This document shows positions 1 to 11,240 of a stretch of 64,000 nucleotides of DNA, one piece after another. Location: positions 8,620,501 to 8,684,500 of the forward strand of contig CM077599.1 in NCBI GenBank assembly GCA_039654915.1, written 5' to 3'. This stretch comes from Aquilaria yunnanensis. Lineage: Eukaryota; Streptophyta; Magnoliopsida; Malvales; Thymelaeaceae. The position numbers and the translations under genes are program-made. The number at the start of each line of letters is the position of its first letter. Position 1 is the stretch's first letter. The notes under the pieces are model-generated. The model made no database searches, was not told the origin of the DNA, and saw only the letters and a list, made by a program, of their open reading frames with translations.

Positions 1-1203
1 TAAATTGTCATCATATCATTATCACAATAACCTAGTTTCTTCAATTTCTCTTTCACACACCAATAAGGAATCATATCTTTATTGAACATATAGTTCCATA
101 TATTATAATCTACATATTTACTCTTCTCTTCACTAATAAACCTTCCACCATGATGAATTAATAAAGTAAATTCCACCATTATGACTTCCATATTCACAAA
201 AGTGGGCAAAATAGTTATCAATTATTTAAAGATGAAAATGCTTATCAAAATAACATATATATAATATGCCAAAACCATGTTGCCTATCTCTGAAATATTA
301 TAGCCATCATCATTTATTGTTTAATTTAAGGCAAGCATTTATTTATACAACAACCCCTTTTGCCAAAAAAATATTATTAATTTTAGGCTTGCTGATTCAT
401 TTGAAAAGAATATTATTACTTTTACACTTACCAAACAAAATACTTTTTCTATTACATTGGTCCAATTCTTGCCAATTTACTTGAAAATAATAAATGCTAT
501 CTCCATTGGTCCCCTTTGTGTTGTTCAGAATTCCTTTGCCTGTTTGACCTTTTCATTTATTCTCTCTAACCTATTTGATCTATTGATCAATTCATCCTCT
601 ATTGACTAAAGAAAAAAAAATACTCGGGAGACCAACAAGCTATTCCCGCCATACACAAGGCAAGCATGGGTAGAGAGCAAATGAGGGAAAATGATGCCTT
701 TATTGTATTTAATCCTATATGTCGTTCTAACTCGCCCCAAGGACTAACTTAACACGTTTTACCAACTTAGAGGACTAACAAGGACCAATTTCTAGTTGAG
801 GGACCAACTCGTGTGAGTTGGTCAAGTTAAGGGACCAATGGGGTGTTTAAGCCATAAATATAAAAAGAAAGGGTACACCTTTTGACATATATGAGTTGAA
901 GCATGGTGAAGAAAATAGCAAAAGAAAAACCTAAAAAGAGAGAGGGACAAATTAAATCAAACTGTAGACAATGCAAGTATATGTAGCGTAGAAAAAATAC
1001 GACTCAACTCTTGACTGGTAAGTCCTATGTTAACGTAATTCTTATAATTTATGCTTTTTCCTTCAAAAGTTGACTTTACATTTTCTATACAATATGGCAT
1101 GAGTTTTTAAACTTTTACAATACTCAATCATTTTGAAAAGAAAAAAATGGGTTGAATATTGTGCACTACTCAACAATAAACTTGCACCATGTGTATTCTT
1201 TAA
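1..1203. other. AT-rich intergenic spacer
   Basis: No gene is recognised. The stretch is AT-rich with only short open frames that lack family-like composition. It ends at the trinucleotide TAA that borders the inverted-repeat element starting at 1204. Confidence 0.6.
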
Positions 1204-2819
1204 GGCCCAATTCGGTTTGGCTAAAGCTACATTAAGTGAGCTGCTTTGTGCATTTGATTGGTCAAAAAGTTGGTCCTAGCTCCCATATTCTCTTTATTTA
1301 CAGCCAATGCCCTCACCTACTTACCCACCTTATATTAGCTCTCTGTCCGTGTGTGAACTACTAGATTGCAACTCATCTTGACCTCCCTTCCCAAATTGAG
1401 TACTGTTTAGCTACAGTAAGGAATAGTGGAGCCAGGATCATCCTCCTTTTCTTCCCATCATTTGCACACCGCAGCTCCAACCTGCCTCTTCTCTGACCAT
1501 AATCGCCCAAATAAAGCTACAGTCAAGTTCGATCCATCTGCCTTCTGTTGGTAGTTCCTCTCATTCTTGTAGTTGGTCTCCATCCAGAATGCCCACCGTC
1601 CTTATCGTCGATAAGCTCGTTCGGCCATCATTTTTTTTTGTTTTATTGTTTCAATTCTAACTATGATGTAAAGGAACAGAAATGGGTTAATGTTAACTTG
1701 TATGTTCACTGTTTTTATCTCTGATATGTCCAATTTTATAAAATATTTTCTAGTTACCCCTTTAAATTTTTATATGATGGAATTCTCATGGGGTAGCAAT
1801 TTTTTCCCATTGCTTATCTTTGGATTGCTCAAATGGGTTTCAACTATTACGTTGCGTACAGGGTATTCATTTATGTCGTAATGGACAACAAACCTGTCAC
1901 GTTGTTTGAACTTGAATGGAATAAGTTGGATACACCAAATGGAGTCAACATTGCTGATATGCCTCCCCAAGCAACGGAGGTTATTGACATCAATTTGACT
2001 CCGAATTGGATAGTGCGCCTTCTTCGAGTCCAGCTTACAAGCCTGGCAAAAGTGTTGCACTTGTCAGTTCCCGTGGCCCATAATGGTCTACGTCCATTAT
2101 GTCCTTTTTGAGTGTTGACTCTAGAGTTGCCTAGGTTCAAGAAGATGATAACTCACCTGAGATGCAACGGTGCATGGGGATTATTAGCCGACTGCCCAAT
2201 GTTGTAAAAGGTGGCTCTTTTTGGGTGAAAGTTGCGTCATTTCTGATCAAGTCCAAACAAGCACGTGCAATGCTCTTGTATGGGGCCACGAACAATCATG
2301 CACGGCTCGTATGGTTGAAGCACGAGTTATTGTATTCCAACGGTAGTCTCTATGGCGGCCTCAGTTGAAAGCATGTACCAAAGAAAACGAAGCTGAACGA
2401 GCTTACCAGTAACAAGGGGTGGTGGGCATTTTGATTGGAGACCAACTCTTTTTTTTTTTAGGGAAATGCCAGTGAAGCGCCGACAAATCGAACTAGATTG
2501 TAGCTGTCTTCATGAAACGGTGTTCAGAGGAAGGGCGGGATGGAGCTGCGGTGTGCGAATGCTAGGACGAGGAGGAAGACAATGGTCTAAGCTTGGCCGT
2601 CCTTCACTGTAGCATAAAACAGTGCTAAATTCGGGAAGTGAGGCCCAGCTGAGCTATTGCTCTTTTTGTTCGCACACGGACAAAGAGCTACTATGGGGTA
2701 GGTGGGTAGGTGAGGGCATTGGTTGTAAATAAAGAGAAGATAGGGGTGAGAATGGGAGCCATGACCAACTTTTTGAGTGGTCAAACGCACAACGCAACTA
2801 AGCTAATCTGAATTGGGTG
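1204..2819. mobile_element. DNA transposon with ~430 bp terminal inverted repeats
   Basis: Positions 1204 to about 1640 are an imperfect reverse complement of about 2390-2819. Shared blocks read inward from both ends: CCCAATTC, CAAAAAGTTGGTC, TCTCTTTATTTACA, CAATGCCCTCACCTAC, GTCCGTGTG, GCACACCGCAGCTCCA, GAGTTGGTCTCCA/AGTTGGTCTCCA, AATGCCCACC and TAAGCTCGTTC. The element is flanked on both sides by TAA (1201-1203 and 2820-2822). A three-base TWA duplication is typical of PIF/Harbinger elements, but arms this long are more like Mutator-like or foldback elements, so the superfamily is open. The ~750 bp core (1640-2390) has an open frame at 1833-2111 (92 residues) that I do not recognise. No transposase was seen, so it is probably non-autonomous. 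Confidence 0.75.
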
Positions 2820-2830
2820 TAAAATTTTAT

Positions 2831-3069
2831 AATCTTGTTTTACACAGGCAGCCTAGCTGGTAAGGTGCAAAGAACATCATAGGGATAACCCGGGTTCAAG
2901 CAGTGGGGTTGCACTTTCATCCAACTTTAACTCCCTAGCGATAGCAAAATATAGCCGAAGTTCTCCAGCTTTCATGCAGCAGTCACTTTCCCCCATGACT
3001 TTCCTAATGCATTATCTAACTCTTTTGTACTTGTAATGCTTCTGAATACAAAAAAAAATGCAATCTTGT
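2831..3069 (+). mobile_element. tRNA-derived SINE with A and B boxes
   Basis: A short retroposon head contains a pol III A-box-like motif (TAGCTGGTAAGG, near 2854) and a B-box-like motif (GGGTTCAAGCAG, near 2891) at about the spacing found in tRNAs. The unit ends in a short A-run (3050-3058). The octamer AATCTTGT lies just before it (2831-2838) and just after it (3062-3069), consistent with a target-site duplication. It cannot be a functional tRNA because no complete cloverleaf could be drawn. The family is not identified. Confidence 0.6.
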
Positions 3070-3760
3070 AAATTTTAATGACCTAAATCTAAGTCTCACA
3101 TCTTAAGAAATCTTACATAGATTTAAATAATTTTTTATTATGTAGATCATAATGGATGTTTATTCCTGATAACTTACATGAGGTGTTATCTATTCTTTTC
3201 AGAGCCATATAGTTTTGTCATTTCAAAAAAGCGTATTATTTGTGATCCATGTGGACCTCTACATAGAAGGTCCTCATTTTGGCCTCAAGTTTTGAAATTA
3301 GCCATTTTTTTTCCATGCGGTGAAGATGTAAATAATACAATAATAAGGGATAAATTACATGAAAGGTCCTAATATGTGCATAATGTCACGAATTCATCCT
3401 CAAACTTTAAAACAGAACGCCTTATCCAATCATAACATTATGAACATATTTAAGATTTTTCATGTCCTGTATTACATGTTTTTTATTTCCCAAATTGATC
3501 ACTAACAAAGCTGAAAATGTTTCAAATTTTTAAAGAGTTTTGTATCTATTATTAATTGATTTTAATTGAATTTTTTATAATTCATCTACAAAGTTTTATT
3601 CTTTATGAATATAACCAGTATGACAAACTTGTGTTGTTATTAATCGAACTGCAATAGCGTATAATTTAATCTCGTTCTCAACGTGTGCAGGGGCCAACAC
3701 AACTCGTCTCTTTAAGTGGGTCAGGCTGAGCCCAAGTTGTTGATTCATTGACTGAACTCG
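3070..3760. other. AT-rich spacer, no gene seen
   Basis: Short open frames only. Nothing with recognisable domains or repeats was found. Confidence 0.5.
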
Positions 3761-3773
3761 GGCTGAATTAGAT

Positions 3774-3872
3774 TCAGCCCAATCCACGAGATAGACTGGG
3801 CCAAGACCACCTATTTGTAGGCTATATAGTTTTAGGGTTTTTTGTTTTTTGGGGACACAACCCCTATATATT
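3774..3872 (+). promoter_or_regulatory. Site II / telo-box / TATA promoter-like cluster
   Basis: Reading the + strand, there are an AGCCCA element (3776-3781), a TGGGCC site II element (3797-3802), a telo-box-like TTTAGGGTTT (3831-3840) and a TATA-like CTATATA (3864-3870) in order. In plants, site II plus telo-box promoters drive ribosomal-protein, snoRNA and other growth-linked genes. Predicted initiation is near 3895. Downstream to 4550 I see neither a convincing ORF nor a box C/D RNA, so this could be an orphan, a relic or a chance cluster. Confidence 0.3.
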
Positions 3873-3899
3873 AGCAAGCACCTCACCTAGACATTTTTT

Positions 3900-4550
3900 G
3901 CCCTGTACTTTCATAAAGGAGTAGGCGATGTTTTTATTAACAAATCCAATAGCATTTAGAAATTAATAGTCTATCAGTTAAATAAATTTTAAAAAACAAT
4001 TAACTTGTTATGAATTTCCGTGCTTTCAGAAAATAAAAAAAAAAAACTTACCCCTAAAAAGATAGAGTGCATATTTTTTATGGAAATAAAATTTAAAAGC
4101 GCTTTCAGGCTTGTGTTTTCAGATGTTTATAGTCAAATCGTTGTGAGGAAAGAACAAGTGCATTTGCCATTTGACTTTGGATTAGAGCCGAGGGAAGGCA
4201 TGGTTTGCCAAGAAGCCGCTTCTTTTGCGGTCCTGCGGTCCATTTTCTTTTTCTTGGGGAGGGTTACTTCATGCGGCACTCCTTAGAATTACAAATCTGG
4301 TCCTCATTATTTTAAAGGACCCATATATTTGTCCATATAGTTTTCATCTGTCAATACTAAGAGAAGTGCTAGACATACAAAGAATTTTATAAAATTTACT
4401 AATGATGCATTAATTAATTATTGAATGCGACATTATATATACGATCCACTTAAATTCAGTTATCTACTAACTGTTTAATTGCTCCATCTATAATGTAGAA
4501 AGAGAAAATTTTATGAGATCCTCTATACATGCAGATGCAGCATTCATTCT
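3900..4550. other. Spacer upstream of the ABC ATPase gene
   Basis: AT-rich sequence with no recognised gene. It includes an open frame at 4020-4286 without family resemblance. Confidence 0.5.
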
Positions 4551-4560
4551 CTATATAAAT
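4551..4560 (+). promoter_or_regulatory. TATA box of the ABCI17-like gene (putative)
   Basis: CTATATAAAT lies about 380 bases upstream of the ATG at 4940. Initiation about 30 bases downstream would leave a 5' leader of roughly 350 bases containing several short upstream ATGs, one of them a three-codon frame at 4566. This is inferred from position and motif only. Confidence 0.35.
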
Positions 4561-4939
4561 CAACATGAATATATAACTACAACCTACAGCGAACCAAACT
4601 ACTCGACGGACTTCGTAACTGAGTAACTATAATCGTTGATTGATTCATCCAATTACACTCTACTTTGACTTTCAGTCCTTCAGTTACTCAAATGACACAA
4701 TTCAAATAGGAAACGAACCAACAGCAATTAAAACCAATAACATAATTAATACCCTCTGAGAAAGCCGACTGGGGGATAGTTTCAATCAAAATCGTGGTTG
4801 GGCTCGGGGAGGCTGTATTCAGAATCCAATTCATCGCCTTGTGCGATTACTGGGGTAGGCCAACTCGTCAATTCGATTCCTTATTATCCACCAAATTCCC
4901 GTCTCTCCACGCACAATCTTCTGACACCCGCTTGCCCAA

Positions 4940-6319
4940 ATGGGGACCACGCCGTTGGCAGATGCTCAGGAGTATCTACTGGCGGTGGACGATCGGCGGG
5001 AGGAAAAAGACGAGAAGGTGCCGTTCGACTCTCGATTGAAGTTTCGGATTCTCGAATTGAGGAAGGTATCGGATTCAGGGGTTACAATTTTGGACGGGAT
5101 CAAGATGGACATCCCCAAGGGTATGATAGTGGGGATCATTGGGCCCAGCGGCAGCGGCAAATCCACCGTGCTCAGGGCGCTTAACCGCCTCTGGGAGCCG
5201 CCGGAGGGGACGGTCTTCTTGGATGGCCGTGATATAGTTGGGCTTGATGTTCTTGTGCTCCGCCGGAAAGTCGGCATGCTCTTTCAGCTCCCAGCTCTCT
5301 TCGAAGGTACTATAACTCAACTGTCCAGCTAACACTATAGTTAGAGTTCATTCATTTTGGCGTTGAAATCCTAAAGTGGCTACGTGAGTAGCACCTGATT
5401 GTAGAGAGGTCTGCTGCATAACAATATGCAATGTTGTAGAAGATAAAGGAACAATCTTTGCCGTGCCGCACCAAAATTGTCTATAGCTTTTACTGGCTTC
5501 TGAAGCGACCAGCCGGGCATGTTGGAATTTGGAAGCTTTTCTAATGTCTATTGTAGAACTTTTATGGATAAATGTCTAATTGTTTGAAACAGCTTAAGAA
5601 AATGGTGGATTTTCTGTTAAATGTCTGTTCCTGGTATTGTTAGTGCCGACTTTAACATTTGAACAGTTTCAGATATATTTTAATTGGTGTTCCAAGCTTT
5701 TCCATCCTTATTAAGTGGACCTTTATCATGTCTATATATAATGGTTCGTCCTATTTTTCAGGCAGTGTTGCAGATAATATACGATACGGGCCGCAGTTGA
5801 GAGGCAAGAAATTGACTGATGAGCAGGTTCACAAGTTGTTAAATCTCGCTGATCTGGATCCCTCCTTCTACAACAAAAATGGAAGCGAATTATCTGTTGG
5901 CCAAGCTCAACGGGTGGCACTGGCCAGGACCCTGGCAAATGATCCAGAGGTAAGCCATAACGTGCTTGATCAGAGTATCACTATAGTTTTCAATTTAGGC
6001 GTCCTCTGTTGCACCTGTTAACTTTTCGTCTATTAACTAATGATCATGGTCTGTGTTGGAAAAGGTGCTGCTACTGGATGAGCCAACGAGCGCTTTAGAT
6101 CCGATCTCGACGCAGAATATAGAGGATTGCCTGGTGAAGCTAAAGAACAACAAGGGAATGACCATTGTTATGGTTTCTCACAGCATCAAGCAAATTCAGA
6201 GGATCGCTGATGTGGTTTGTCTCCTTGTCAACGGAGAAGTCGTTGAAGTATTGAGCCCGGATAAGCTTTCTGAGGCCAGGCACCCAATGGCTCTAAGGTT
6301 CCTTGAACTAAGTTCTTAA
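4940..6319 (+). CDS. ABCI17: ABC transporter ATP-binding protein, ABCI17/STAR1 type
   Basis: Three exons, 4940-5306, 5762-5949 and 6065-6319, with GT-AG introns and consistent phases, give 269 residues. That is close to the usual ~260-290 for plant STAR1-like proteins. The product is a lone nucleotide-binding domain: Walker A GPSGSGKS (68-75), Q-loop in GMLFQLPALFEG, signature ELSVGQAQR (about 165-173), Walker B LLLDEPTSALD (187-197) and H-loop VSHS (H224). There are no membrane segments. In rice and Arabidopsis, STAR1 pairs with the membrane partner STAR2/ALS3 and supports aluminium tolerance, in rice through UDP-glucose transport that modifies cell walls. The same role here is inferred from family. 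The partner gene is not in this window. The start was chosen as the first in-frame ATG giving the usual short acidic N-terminus (MGTTPLADAQEYL). Confidence 0.93.
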
Positions 6320-7006
6320 ATCTTTCTTAACACGCTTTATCTCCACCTTTGTGTATACCAGACGTAGCCTTACCCTCATTATTGTAGTTCTCTACTGTTT
6401 GACATTGTCGTTCCTGTATACAAAATAAACAAAAGTCGTGATTTTTTGTTCTAGCTGGCCTTGGTTGCTCTCACATTTTTGCTTTCTTTTTAATTCAACT
6501 TATGTGCAACTGTGTAATTTACAAGTCCCGCACCCACTAGCTTATAGTAGTATGTTTTGGGCTGAATGGGGAAAATGGGAAGAAATTTAGTGATGGAACC
6601 AAGGGAAAGCCCTCCATGAATGCCTCTTTTTGGTGCCTTTTGGGGGGTCACAGGGTGGTGCTGTTTGTACTTGTGCAACTTGGGATGCGCTCAATAACTT
6701 CCACATGACCTCCACATCTCTGTACCCACACCTCCGGACATCATCTTGGAGATTTAGCAGACCAGTGGCTCCACATGCACATCTCCTGCCACTGCTCTGT
6801 CCACCTGCTCCACCATAATAAATGAATCACAACCAAAGCAGAGTATTTTGAAATTTTCAAAGATAAACAGCAATTTAATTAAATCAATATACTAAATTTT
6901 GTTTCACAGTTATTTGATTTGAGGTCTATTACATTACATGAGTCACGTGTGATGTGCTTTATACTGTGAGAGGAAATGAGAGCTGCGTAAGAAAGAAAGA
7001 GGGACT
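6320..7006. other. 3' region of the ABC gene and spacer
   Basis: Probably the 3' UTR (AATAAA-like AAAATAAAC near 6421) followed by intergenic DNA. No further gene was recognised. Confidence 0.5.
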
Positions 7007-7195
7007 TCAAAAGGCAGAACCAGGCAAATAATTAACTAGCCAACCTGGAGATTTGCGGGACGGGTTGAGGCGACCAGAGACGGAGTTCCAGACATCCTTC
7101 ACCTTGCGCCACAAATGCACCATCATATCCAGTTCTAGTAGGCACCTAATAACAAGGACGAAAAAGAAGAAGATAAGGATGACGCTAGCACTCAT
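7007..7195 (-). CDS. Possible small membrane peptide (62 residues)
   Basis: An ATG at 7195 opens a 62-residue frame. It starts MSASVILIFFFFVLVIRC, a single hydrophobic segment, followed by a basic, Trp-containing tail ending NYLPGSAF. The same frame is open further upstream, but the ATG at 7195 sits about 45 bases below a TATA-like CTATATAATT, and upstream of that lies a CT-rich run, a typical plant core-promoter layout. I recognise no family. A non-coding transcript or chance frame is quite possible, since the length is well within chance for this DNA. Confidence 0.35.
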   Translation of the reverse strand: MSASVILIFFFFVLVIRCLLELDMMVHLWRKVKDVWNSVSGRLNPSRKSPGWLVNYLPGSAF

Positions 7196-7229
7196 CCGAC
7201 GGGTGAGCAGAAGCAAGCAGAGGTAGAGC

Positions 7230-7268
7230 AGAGGAAAATTATATAGGGAGAGAGAGAGAGAGAGACAG
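7230..7268 (-). promoter_or_regulatory. TATA plus CT-rich patch for the 62-residue frame
   Basis: On the minus strand a (CT)n run (7249-7265 as GA on +) is followed by CTATATAATTTT, about 45 bases above the ATG at 7195. It looks like a plant core promoter with a pyrimidine patch. There is no independent support. Confidence 0.35.
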
Positions 7269-7639
7269 ATGAAAACCAAAAGGCACGCGGCGGAGAGAGG
7301 AAATATATCCCACAACACGTTTCTGGGTCACTGTGCCAAACGTCTCTTTCCCTGCTATCCACCTTTTCGCCTTGGATTTCTTTTCTCTTCGTAATCGTAT
7401 GCTCATGTTTATATGCAATCATCTCCATCTCTCGCTTGCCTCTTTCCTCCTCATTATTTTCCGCTCCTCATTTAATTTCCCCAGGCCCTGAAATTAAGAA
7501 GCAAAGCTCATTACTTGTTACTACTGCTCCCGGTCCCAGATTCATCAACAGTTCATGTACTCCTCCGCTGCCTCGGTTCATCCAATCGGACCAATCCTTG
7601 CCGTCTTCCCATTACCCTCTGTTTGGCGCCTAATTATTT

Positions 7640-7930
7640 GCAACCCTATTTAGGCCTCTGTTTGTTGCCTACACTTGTCCAATATTAATGATTTCGTGCA
7701 AGTGTTGAACCCGACGTCTTTCCAAGGAGAAGGCAAAACCTCTTTTTCCAACTTTTCTTTCTGATTCACTAATTCGTGAAGTGCCAAGTCAACAACGCTA
7801 CATCTTAATTCTTACATGTAGTATGAGGCTGCACTGCAAGGAACATTTTTAATACCCTTATTAATAGATATACTATATTCTGTACATTATAAGTACATTA
7901 TAGGATAGTATTATATTACATACTGTTATT
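7640..7930. other. Spacer, no gene seen
   Basis: Ordinary AT-rich sequence leading into the tandemly duplicated block. Confidence 0.4.
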
Positions 7931-7939
7931 AATTTTGTT

Positions 7940-8745
7940 ATATATACCCACACTATTTTACGATGAAAAAACATCAAATATTATTTTTTTGCACATTTTT
8001 ATATGCATCAAACTTATTTTAATCATAATTTTTCTAAAACAAATAAAATATTTATAGAAAATGATATTTTTATAAAATAAAACAAAAAATGAAATACATA
8101 GAAAAATAAATATTATTCAGCACAAAAGATAATTACAAGCACAAGGAAAAAATCCATAATACTCCAATAATAATAGTACACTTTTTAATATCACATTGAA
8201 TTCCTAAGTAGCTTAAAGTATGATTCTTCTATCATAACTTGTTATTTGTTATTTTATATTTGTATGTATATGGTACATTAATTTAAAATAAAAAAATTCT
8301 AACTCATGGTATGCAATATACTTGAAATTAAGGTATTAAATATCGTTACTGTTAAGTATACAACACCCCATAATTCTAAGGCATACCGCATGACATACCA
8401 TTACTATTTTTGTAAAAAAAAAATGTTAGAATATTATTTTAAGATGAAACAAATTAAATAAGTGTTTTTTGCACCTTTTTAAATGTATTCTAATTCGTTC
8501 ATTATAATTTGTCAAATCTAAACAAAATATATATGAAAGACAATATTTTTTTACACAAAAAATATTAAAAAAAATATTATATAGAGAAAAAAACCATTAC
8601 TAAACAAAAAAAACTAATCTATTTATACTTGAGGGAAAAAATACTCTAATAATAATAATACATTTTCTAATATAACATTGAGCTCCTATGTGGTTCAAAG
8701 TATGATGCTTTTGTCTTAGTTTGCTCTATAAAAGCAATATATTCC
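7940..8745. repeat. Diverged ~480 bp tandem duplication
   Basis: Two consecutive blocks share ordered landmarks at an offset of about 480 bases. TTTTTTGCACATTTTTATATG (near 7985) pairs with a similar TTTTTTGCACCTTTTTAAATG (near 8465). ACATTGAATTCCTAAGTAG (near 8192) pairs with ACATTGAGCTCCTATGTGG (near 8672), and AAAGTATGATTCTT (8216) with AAAGTATGATGCTT (8697). The copies are heavily diverged. Neither codes for a recognised product. Confidence 0.65.
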
Positions 8746-8749
8746 TCCC

Positions 8750-11240
8750 ATGTATGATATTTTTCTATTTTACATATTTATGTGTATTTAATTATATTCT
8801 ACACTTTTATATGTTTATATATGATATTTTGATGTAAAATGATCAAAAAATCTCACGCTGACCCAATGAAAAATAGGATACCGCAGTATGCACTTCTTAT
8901 TATTTTGTTATATACCACGGTATTTCTAATAAAATGTACATAAAAGAGACAAGTATGTGAAATACCACGAAATATCACAATATTTCATATGAAAAAAATG
9001 AAAATATTTGCTCCATGTACCTCATACTTGCACGTGATATACCATGGTATATTGTAGTATTAAATACCATGCTTGCAATATACCGTTTTAAATTACAAAA
9101 AAAAAAAATAGTAAAAATTAGTTATATGTGATGTGTCCACAATAGGTATAGGTGTTCATTGAAACTGGTCAAACATGCAAAACATGACAAACCAGTTTGC
9201 ACAAAATGAAATGATATACGATTTTACAATTGTAGTTTTTGAATGTTATAATTGGTAAAAATCGCACCCTCGATTAAACCTAACTTGTTCTAAACCCAGA
9301 AGTCCCCACATAACCCAATCCAACTTTAAACCCATAAATTCAGTCCATCTAATTCTTATTCCCTCTATCTAAAAAATGATGAAACCTATTTCATGTTGAG
9401 CTAGTCTAAAAAGGTTTAAACGTTTCCCCATTTTTGGAAAGTTTTTAATATCTAATTTTCTTTATTGCCGCTATTTAAACTCTCACTTCACAAAACTCCT
9501 AAAAGAATCTTTTATTTTTTAATTTTCATTGACATATTCATTACACAAAAAAACTTTTAATTTTTTAATAATTATTTGAACTTTTACTACACAAAACTCA
9601 AATAGGATTTTTTTAAAATTTTAGTTTTAGTCTCAAAATGAAAAAAAAAAATTATCATAAACTATACATATCTTAATCCATGTGACAAAAAAAATGCATC
9701 ATCCTTTTATGAGATAGAGAGAATAATTTTTTTAATCCTAACCCATCCCAATATGCTATAGCCTATTCGTTACAATTTACAACTCCTCCCTCATAGTCTT
9801 ATAGTGCCTCTTCCTTTTCTTTGTTTGCTGCTTTGCTTTGCTTTTCTAATTTCTTAAACTAAACCTAAGGAGAGATGAAAAACATGGAAGCTGAGAGATT
9901 ATGTTTTGTTGTTGGTTGCAACTAGATTATGTTATTTGCTAATGTTATTACTTATTAGGATTTAGGATGACAAATTTGACTAAAATTATTATTTGAGATT
10001 TTGATTTCTTATGTGTGTGAGTTTATGGATTGGATTATATTTTTACATTTTGTTATTGTAATTAGGTTTATATTATGTACTTGTATTAATTTATGTGGAT
10101 TTAGTTTAATGAATTTGTGACATGAAAAATCGCTACAAAACTGCACCCAAACGATGTCTATTTGATGCAAGTTTTTTCATATTTATATACAAAATAGTGT
10201 GGTTATAATTTTTAAATTATGAAACCATATTATAATGTAGTGCAGCTGCGTGTTTGAATAAAAAAATTACACCCCTAGTAGTAGTATGTTTGAGTATTCC
10301 AATAAATCGCAAAAACTTGTGTATCACATATCGTATATCACATTATGCGATATACCACATATTTAATAGGATTCAACCTTTAATTTTAGTTAGATTTTGG
10401 TTCTTAATTTCAATGGACTATTAATTTGGTGCTAAAGTTTTTAAGAACGTGTGATTTGTTTTGCATTTTAAAACTGTTATTTTTTTTTTACAATTCTTTT
10501 CAGGAATTCTATTTGAGTGAATAGAACATATCATGTAAGCATTGATTCAAGGCGTAATCAGCAATTTTCATACCACGTAGACTTAAGAGGGGAAAAAAGC
10601 CAAATAAAAATATAAACAGAAACATGGTTTTTGTTTTTCTAGTAGTTGGTGGTGGTTATCAGCAATTGAATTACTCGGTGATATTTTCGCAAAACAAACG
10701 TTAACGCCTATAACTATTGATGGGACGATAGCTACAAGTGAAAATATGTCTTTTCTCTACTTTTTTTTTTCTTTTAACTATTCATATGGGAATTGCTGAT
10801 TATGTGCGAAAATGAGTTTGATTTTGATCATAACAGTTTCTCTCAACCCTAACTACAGGAATTGAGGAAAGAGTAAAATCAGACACCATTAAAAAGTTGG
10901 TGACCAAATTGATATACTTGAAGATTGCGAAGCAAGACAATGTGATAATTAGAGAGATCGGGGGACCTTACGTGTATTTTTCTCCATACTCGTACATAGG
11001 ACAATGATAAAAATTCCGTAAGTGTTGCTGCTGCCTGGGGATACAACTTGATTGGGAAGCCTTGACAAGCTCTTGAAATTGGGCGGTGCATCCTTTTATT
11101 CTACATCAAATTATCCACCTATCAGTTTTGGCATAAGGTCTCCGATATGTGCCTGTCCACAACATTAGTCGCGCATGTCATGTCACCAACCGCATGGTCC
11201 ACATCACCCATTTTAGCATCCACGTGTCATGTCAAGCTCA
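8750..11240. other. Long AT-rich gene-free stretch
   Basis: Sequence rich in TATACCA/ACGGTATAT-type words, with no domain-bearing frame. The 70-codon open frame on the minus strand at 10879-11091 shows no family features. Probably decayed repeat DNA. Confidence 0.5.

Noticed and set aside
1833..2111. Transposase of the 1204-2819 element
   Set aside because: No DDE-type or zinc-finger pattern in the 92 residues. Left as unrecognised.
2850..2905. tRNA gene
   Set aside because: A- and B-box motifs are present but the acceptor stem and anticodon arm cannot be formed. The poly-A end and flanking octamers indicate a SINE.
3090..3140. snRNA promoter (USE-like TCTCACATC followed by a T/A-rich box)
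   Set aside because: Motif deviates from the plant USE consensus and no snRNA follows.
4798..5184. 128-residue frame overlapping ABC exon 1
   Set aside because: Different frame from the Walker A-containing protein and without any domain.
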